Source: Rhododendron vialii
Lineage: Eukaryota; Streptophyta; Magnoliopsida; Ericales; Ericaceae
Reading direction: 5' to 3'
Assembly (NCBI RefSeq): GCF_030253575.1
Contig: NC_080559.1
Span: forward strand, 27,926,501 to 27,990,500
DNA: 64,000 nt
This document shows, one piece after another, positions 58,518-64,000 of the stretch. Below the pieces are notes generated by a model. That model saw nothing but the letters and a program-made list of their open reading frames with translations, was not told the origin of the DNA and did no database searches. The position numbers and the translations under genes are program-made. How positions within the stretch are numbered: the stretch's first letter is position 1; the number at the start of each line of letters is the position of its first letter.

Positions 58518-60256
58518 ACACACGCACATACATACGGACGAATTGCATGGGCTTGCACCCATGAAGATGCAACAGTCGCTCATTCATTGTGGTAATCATT
58601 GGTCCTTGCTTCTCAACAAAATATGAGGTGGTGATCCCCTTAGACGGAAATATTTGGGTCTTATTGGAAAATCCGGGAAATGTGGTGTGCTTTAGTGGTA
58701 TAAATTAAATAATGAATTGTTATGAAGGGAGTCCCCTGAATTTCTGGGAGTCGTTATGGCTACCCTCATGGAAAAACACTGAAACGAATGTATCCATTTT
58801 ACCTTCAAAAAAAAGAAAAAAAGAACCACGTAGGTAAATATTTCAGCCTCCTATGCATATGCTCTCTCTCTCTCTCTCTCTCTCAGTTTGCGACCTTCTC
58901 AAGTACTAGTAATCAACAGTGGAAGCAAATCCTTGATAGCGCGTTAAGAACTACAACTACTAAAAACTAGAATCCAGAAGCAGGTGCTAATTCTAGAAAT
59001 AAATCGCAGGTAATGTGGGTTGAACATACAGAATATGATGAGAGTGTAGTCCACCATCAGTACCGACCATTACTCAGCTCTGGCATGGGCTTTGGTGCAC
59101 AAAGATGGCTCGCCACCCTACAAAGGCAGTGCGAGTGCTTGGCTGTCCTCTCTTCCATCTCTTCCGTTGAAGATCATTCAGGTACCACTTCGTTTAAATC
59201 ACCCTTATTTTTTCTCTTTTAAATTCCTAATTTGACTCTAATGAAATCCCATGTTTAACAGGAATTACATTGCATGGTAAGGCAAGCATGGTTAAGTTGG
59301 CCCAACGCATGACTCGCGATTTCTGTGCCGGGGTCTGTGCAACCACGCATGCATGGCAGCTAGTTCAAGCTGGAAATGTGGGTGAAGAGGCAAGGTTGAT
59401 CATACGGAATAGCGTGGATAAACCTGGAGAACCATCTGGAATTGTGTTGAGCGCCACAACATCAGTTTGGATGCCCATAATGCATCAACGTCTGTTTGAT
59501 TTCTTGCGAAATGAGCAACTGAGGAGCGAGTGGGATGAGTTATCTCATGGTGGGCCAATGCAAGAGATGGTCCACGTGGCCAAGGGCCAAGATCGTGCCA
59601 ACTGTGTTTCTCTTCTTCGTGCTACCGTGAGTAGTTATCCACTCTTAACTGAATGGGTTTATGGCCTGATTGGTATTGTTTTTAGTTTTCCATTTTACGG
59701 AAACAAAAGAAGTGTGTAGTTTGGTAACAATCATCCATTTTGTCATTGTTTTCAGAAACAATTCACCAACCTATTTTATAATGATTCCCGGCAAATGGAA
59801 ATAGGAAACATTGAACAGAAAACAATACCGCACAGGTTTCCTTGCAATTTTTACTAATTTTGTTTTAGCTCGACGTTGCAGGCTGCTAATACAAACCAGA
59901 ATGCCATGTTGATACTGCAAGAGACGCAAACAGATGCATCGGGCTCGCTTATAGTGTACACAGCAGTTGACGTAGGTGCAATGCAGATGGTTATGAACGG
60001 AGGAGATTCCACTTCTGTGGCTCTCCTGCCATCAGGATTTGCAATCGTTCCAGATTGTTTTCCTGATTCTGCTAGCTCTAACGACCATAAGGACATTTCG
60101 ATTAAAGGCAGTGGTGGGTCCCTGTTGACTTTGGGGTTCCAAATTTTGGTTAATAATCCTCCTTCGGCCAAGCTCACAATGGAGTCTGTCGACACGGTCA
60201 ACTGTCTCATCTCTCGCACGATTCAGAGGATCAAATCTGCTCTTCACTGCAATTAA
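54710..60256 (+). CDS. HD-ZIP class IV homeodomain-START transcription factor (ANL2/HDG1-like)
   Basis: Nine exons: 54710-54853, 54953-55164, 55249-55366, 55462-56154, 56416-56517, 56595-56807, 59010-59181, 59262-59626 and 59882-60256, giving 797 residues, like ANL2 and HDG1. The first exon ([17 protein letters not shown]...) is inferred from its similarity to the usual MSFGGFL opening; the rest is firm. Domains in order: [18 protein letters not shown] acidic stretch, homeodomain (about 100-160) with [14 protein letters not shown]-type recognition helix ([14 protein letters not shown]), a leucine-zipper-loop-zipper with [12 protein letters not shown], the START domain (about 310-540) and the C-terminal START-adjacent domain ending SALHCN. 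Such factors act in the epidermis, binding L1-box sites. Intron 6 is 2.2 kb and contains CT runs. The homeodomain has [13 protein letters not shown] where the family usually has FFKECPHPDEKQR. Confidence 0.93.
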
Positions 60257-60363
60257 CGTGGGTGCGGTTATCCTCCAAGTTTATCCTAGTTTGTCTATTT
60301 TTGAGTTCGGCGAAACCATTTATAGGACCTATGAAAAGTTGCAAAGAATGGTTGAGTCAAGAA

Positions 60364-60390
60364 CGAACCCTGGTGAAGGGTGGCGGTTCG
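60364..60390 (+). other. Stem-loop candidate in the HD-ZIP 3' untranslated region
   Basis: CGAACC at 60364-60369 pairs with GGTTCG at 60385-60390 around a 15-base loop, about 110 bp after the stop codon. HD-ZIP IV messages are known to share a conserved 3' UTR motif; I cannot confirm this is it. Confidence 0.3.
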
Positions 60391-60429
60391 GGTATTGACT
60401 CGGTTCTCAATAGTCTATTGTTTTTGTTG

Positions 60430-61150
60430 TTTTTATGTCGTATGGTATAGGAAGGGGAAACTGAAGTAGTGTGATTGTGGGATGGAGGGATTTCCTTTTA
60501 CGGATTCTGGTTTTTCATTCTCTTTTTGCGTTGAATGCGATGTTGTTCTTTTGTTCTTCTATTTATGTTTGTTCTGAACTGGTCTGAAAAGATAGCTTTC
60601 ATGCGTTTTTTTCCTTTTCTACTGTTCAAATATGACGCTTGTTCTATATAAATGGGATTATCTTGTTCGTAAAAAAAAGAAAAAAAGCACGATGCTTACT
60701 TTTGCCTTTTTCCAATTTCACTGCACTGAATGTTGTGTTGCAAGGAAAGCTCTGGTCACATAAAAAGGGCTATAAATAAGGATTCTTGAAAGTTACTAAT
60801 GCGCGCTCTCTCTCTCTCTCTCTCATTAACAAAGTAACAATGTGCCAGAAACCTTTGTCGCTGATATGTTTCATAACTCATTTATCTTGAGAAAACCGGT
60901 TCAGTGTTGCAATGTTTTCTCGAAATCTCGTTTTTCTCCAAGATAAATACATTACGAAAGTATAATAAAATGATATCCGATAATAACTATTTTTGGCGCG
61001 ATTAATTTCTTAGTGAACGATCTCAATCATCGTTGTTGGCCCCAAGAAGAGCCAAAATATGGGAGACCGGAGAGGATCCATTTCCGTTCGGATATGCGCA
61101 CAGTCTGTAGACTTTGTGACAATCATTCCACTGGCAGGCCAACACATCAC
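60430..61150. other. Intergenic DNA between the HD-ZIP and PORR genes
   Basis: Contains a CT run at 60806-60823, poly-A at about 60670 and an inverted GAGAAAA/TTTTCTC pair near 60890-60940. No gene. Confidence 0.4.
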
Positions 61151-61153
61151 ATT

Positions 61154-61177
61154 TGGGCCTAGACCCGAACAGGCCCA
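61154..61177. promoter_or_regulatory. Two site II (TGGGCC) elements before the PORR gene
   Basis: TGGGCC at 61154-61159 and its complement GGCCCA at 61172-61177, about 175-200 bp upstream of the ATG. TCP-bound site II boxes are enriched in promoters of nuclear genes for organelle functions. Confidence 0.5.
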
Positions 61178-61350
61178 ACGCCTTATTATCCTTCACAAAC
61201 CTCAAAATTACCCTAAACACCATCTCTTTTGAAAAAACTCAAAATTACCCCACAACAGTCCAATAACTTACACCCGTCCCCCATCCCCCCTAAACCCTTA
61301 ACAACCCACCGCAAATCTGGATTCACATCTCCTTCCCTCATTCCACCAAA

Positions 61351-62709
61351 ATGTGGAAGCACAAAACCCTAACCTTCAAACCCAATTCACTGTTCCATTC
61401 AATCCTTCAAACAAGACCCATGTCACAGTCCACCTCCATACCCAAGAAGCTCCAGCGCGTGCGCGACCACGGCTACGACAACTACATGGAAGTCGAGAAG
61501 AAAACCCGGAAAGTCCTCAAGTTCCAAGCCCTGATCCTCTCTCACCCCTCCTCCATCCTCTCCGTCTCCCGCCTCGAAGCCCTCGCCCAGCGCGGCCTCG
61601 GCCTCAAGCAGCTCGAAGCCGGCCGGTTCATCCTCAAGTTCCCCCACGTCTTCGAGATCTTCGAGCACCCGGTCCAGAGAATCCTCTACTGCCGGCTAAC
61701 CCGGAAAGCCCAGCTCCAGATTGATCAAGAAAACCAAGCCCTCCTTGCCCAAGTACCCGATGCCGTGACCCGTCTCAGGAAGCTCTTGATGCTGTCCAAC
61801 ACCGGCCGGCTTCCGCTTGAGCACGTTAGGATTGCAAGAAAAGACTTTGGGCTTCCGGATGACTTCGAATTCTCGGTAATCCTCAAGTACCCGGAGTTTT
61901 TTCGATTGTTTGATGCTAAGGAGAGTAGGAGTAAGTACATTGAGGTTGTGGATAGAGATAAGAAGCTTGCCGTGTGTGCTATAGAGAGACTTAGGGAGAA
62001 GGAGTATAGGGAGAAAGGAATAGATGCTGAGAATATTAGGTTTTCGTTTATTGTGAATTTCCCACCCGGGTTTAAGATTGGGAAGTATTACAAGATTGCT
62101 GTGTGGAAGTGGCAGCGGCTTCCGTACTGGTCGCCTTATGATGATATCTCGGGGTATGATTTGAGGTCACTGGAGGCGCAGAAGCGGATGGAGAAGAGGG
62201 CTGTGGCGATGGTTCACGAATTGGTGTCGTTGACTGTGGAGAAGAAGATTACTTTAGAGAGGATTGCACATTTTCGGTTGCCGATGGATTTGCCGAAGAA
62301 GCTCAAGGATTTCCTTCTTCAACACCAGGGGATATTTTATATATCGACCAGGGGTAATCATGGGAAGCTTCACACGGTTTTTCTCAGGGAGGCTTATAAG
62401 AAGGGGGAGTTGATAGAACCGAATGCTTTGTATTTGGCTAGGAGAAAGCTTGCTGAGTTGGTTTTGCTGAGTCCTAGGAAGGTTAATGTCGATAGAGAAC
62501 TGGTCAGTTACAGGAGGGGCGGAGAAACTGAAGAAATGGGGAACGTTAGTAGAGCCCTTGAGACTGAAGAGAACGATAGACAAGATGCAGAGAGGGGAGA
62601 AAAGTTGCAATCAGAGTTTGATTGTGATGACGATTGTGATTATACCGATGAGGATGATGATAGTGAGGAGGTTGAGGGTGCAGGGGCTACTTGTGCGATG
62701 AGTGACTGA
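61351..62709 (+). CDS. WTF9: PORR-domain organellar RNA-binding protein, WTF9-like (mitochondrial)
   Basis: Intronless, 452 residues. The first 40 residues are basic and serine-rich with no acidic residues, as in a mitochondrial targeting peptide. The PORR (plant organelle RNA recognition) domain runs from about residue 38 to 365, with VRDHGYDNYMEVEKKTRKV at its start, RFILKFPHVFEIFEHPVQ, LRKLLMLSNTGRLPLEHV, FSVILKYPEFFRLFD, RFSFIVNFPPGFKIGKYYKI and the KDFLLQHQGIFYISTRGNHG end. The tail is acidic (YTDEDDDSEEVEG). WTF9 promotes splicing of group II introns in mitochondrial transcripts. The pattern fits WTF9 better than chloroplast WTF1, but orthology is by recognition only. GC content falls sharply within the gene: codons 20-140 are GC-rich and the later part is AT-rich. 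Confidence 0.85.
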   Translation: MWKHKTLTFKPNSLFHSILQTRPMSQSTSIPKKLQRVRDHGYDNYMEVEKKTRKVLKFQALILSHPSSILSVSRLEALAQRGLGLKQLEAGRFILKFPHVFEIFEHPVQRILYCRLTRKAQLQIDQENQALLAQVPDAVTRLRKLLMLSNTGRLPLEHVRIARKDFGLPDDFEFSVILKYPEFFRLFDAKESRSKYIEVVDRDKKLAVCAIERLREKEYREKGIDAENIRFSFIVNFPPGFKIGKYYKIAVWKWQRLPYWSPYDDISGYDLRSLEAQKRMEKRAVAMVHELVSLTVEKKITLERIAHFRLPMDLPKKLKDFLLQHQGIFYISTRGNHGKLHTVFLREAYKKGELIEPNALYLARRKLAELVLLSPRKVNVDRELVSYRRGGETEEMGNVSRALETEENDRQDAERGEKLQSEFDCDDDCDYTDEDDDSEEVEGAGATCAMSD

Positions 62710-64000
62710 GATGAGATAGCCTCTTGGATAGTGACTATGAAGTATGTATGCACGTTCTTGAACGGGATATGCTTTCTGCCCGGGGTCTCTGTTTTTCAAT
62801 CCTAGAAAGCAGTAAAGAATACTTGTTTAGAGAACCTTGCATCTTGTTCGTCATCCTAATTGTGAAGGTTATCGAAAAACGGATAGGCTAATGCGATAAG
62901 GCTGGCATCCCAGCAAGAAGGTATCCCTTCCTCCTAAAGATTTGTAAGTTGATCTCTTTCATAGGTGAATCAACTGGGCACGACCATATGAATTGTGGTT
63001 CTTATTTGATGCCTCACTCAAAATTGATCTAGTTGGTTATCCAATTACAGGACCTAGAGTTAGGATCCACAAACGAATGCTAATTCTCTTGAAAACGTCA
63101 CAGGGTTAGCTCATTTTCTGAACCATTTCATCTTCTCTGATATGAGATCATACTAGAAAACCTTAAATGTCTTTGATAAAGGAGGTTGCGGAGTTATCGT
63201 GTTAGGGTCTGATGAAGTTGGATTCCAAATATATAGGTTGACTGCTAGCTAAACTCCCCAAGATGTGAATTAGTTTGTAAGATGCACAAAAGAAGATCGG
63301 AATAGCTGATCAAGAAGTAAATGAGATCTGCAGTATCTTGTGAGGTGGTGAACGGTGTTTACTAGATGGTGACTCAGATTGATGTACATATGTTGCTTCG
63401 CTTGCTTTATTGTTTGATCTGTTTAACGGAATAAATGGAAACAGTTGTGACAAAGAATACAGAAGAAACAGTGTTACCTTCATTGAATTTGGGCAATTTT
63501 TTTTCTTTTAATGTATCTTTCAGCATGTGTTCTGAGAGTTCTTGGAATTTATTTTGTAATAACTAATAAGGTATTACTATTCTTTTCAATATTGATTGTA
63601 TCAAACTTTCAATCATTTGAATGAAAATTCTTATGTATATTCCCTACGATGATTCTATTCAACTTAATCTTTTTTCTGCAAGCTGCATCTTGGAAGAAAC
63701 AGGTCATGAGTATATTGTGAGATCACAAATTGCCCTCCTTGGATCGAGTTTCGACTGCAAATGCTAACATACCAAGGGTTGTTTGATAGTTCAGGAATTT
63801 AAAATTCCATCCCTATCATCTTGATACCTGCCCTAGTAGTGGCCTTTGCTAGTAGCAGTATGCATTTGATGTTGAAAGCTGTATATTTTAAAAGGCTCAG
63901 TTTGGATTGTATGCACTATGCAATAATATTGATGGGAAACGAAAAGGTAATTACGGATCCTCTAATTTTTTCCCTGTTAGATCATGGTATCATGTAAGCC
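62710..64000. other. 3' flank of the PORR gene, to the window end
   Basis: No gene, repeat or tRNA-like element of note. T-rich 3' untranslated region of the PORR gene, then unique-looking intergenic DNA. Confidence 0.45.

Noticed and set aside
61353-61724. 123-codon ORF in a second frame of the PORR gene
   Set aside because: It follows from high GC content in the first third of the real gene; Pro/Arg-rich and without domain.

Overview
The window looks like nuclear DNA of a dicot plant. It has intron-rich genes of plant-only families (HD-ZIP IV, IQD, PORR, nsLTP-like, QUA2-type methyltransferase), a telo-box in front of a ribosomal protein gene, and AT-rich intergenic DNA crowded with LTRs, SINEs and MITEs. 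The species cannot be named from this evidence. Seven protein-coding genes are supported, and each could be given an exon model by following reading frame across GT-AG junctions.

Layout. 1-3715 is most of a long LTR lying on the minus strand. 3716-16020 is gene-free and holds a decayed retroelement with a cluster of ATCGAT palindromes, a tRNA-derived SINE, and several inverted-repeat transposons, one of which has grown an 0.4 kb CAC/CCA expansion. 16021-20455 is an older inverted-repeat element interrupted by a complete 3,040-bp solo LTR (16442-19481) with perfect 5-bp target duplications; this LTR is related to the one at 1-3715. 21709-26100 carries a PMT15/16-like methyltransferase. 28166-28843 is a small FIL1-like cysteine-rich secreted protein. 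29640-35150 is a second transposon-rich block, containing a promoter-like retroelement fragment with a perfect heat-shock element and many hairpin MITEs. 35487-39671 is an IQD calmodulin-binding protein. 41279-41635 (minus) is an nsLTP-like protein and 42398-44339 (minus) is ribosomal protein eL24. 44501-53480 is a third block of inverted-repeat transposons, including a hAT-type element with an 8-bp duplication. 54710-60256 is an HD-ZIP IV homeodomain-START factor and 61351-62709 an intronless WTF9-like PORR RNA-binding protein.

The genes do not form a functional cluster; they are ordinary dispersed housekeeping and developmental genes. Repeats shape their surroundings: GA/CT microsatellites sit in or beside the leaders of the methyltransferase, IQD and HD-ZIP genes and directly after the LTP stop codon, and MITEs lie in introns and promoters. 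The IQD and HD-ZIP start codons are each overlapped by a short upstream reading frame. The observations most worth following are the minisatellite-bearing long LTR family, the heat-shock-element-bearing LTR-like fragment, the ATCGAT cluster, and the unusual homeodomain of the HD-ZIP IV protein.
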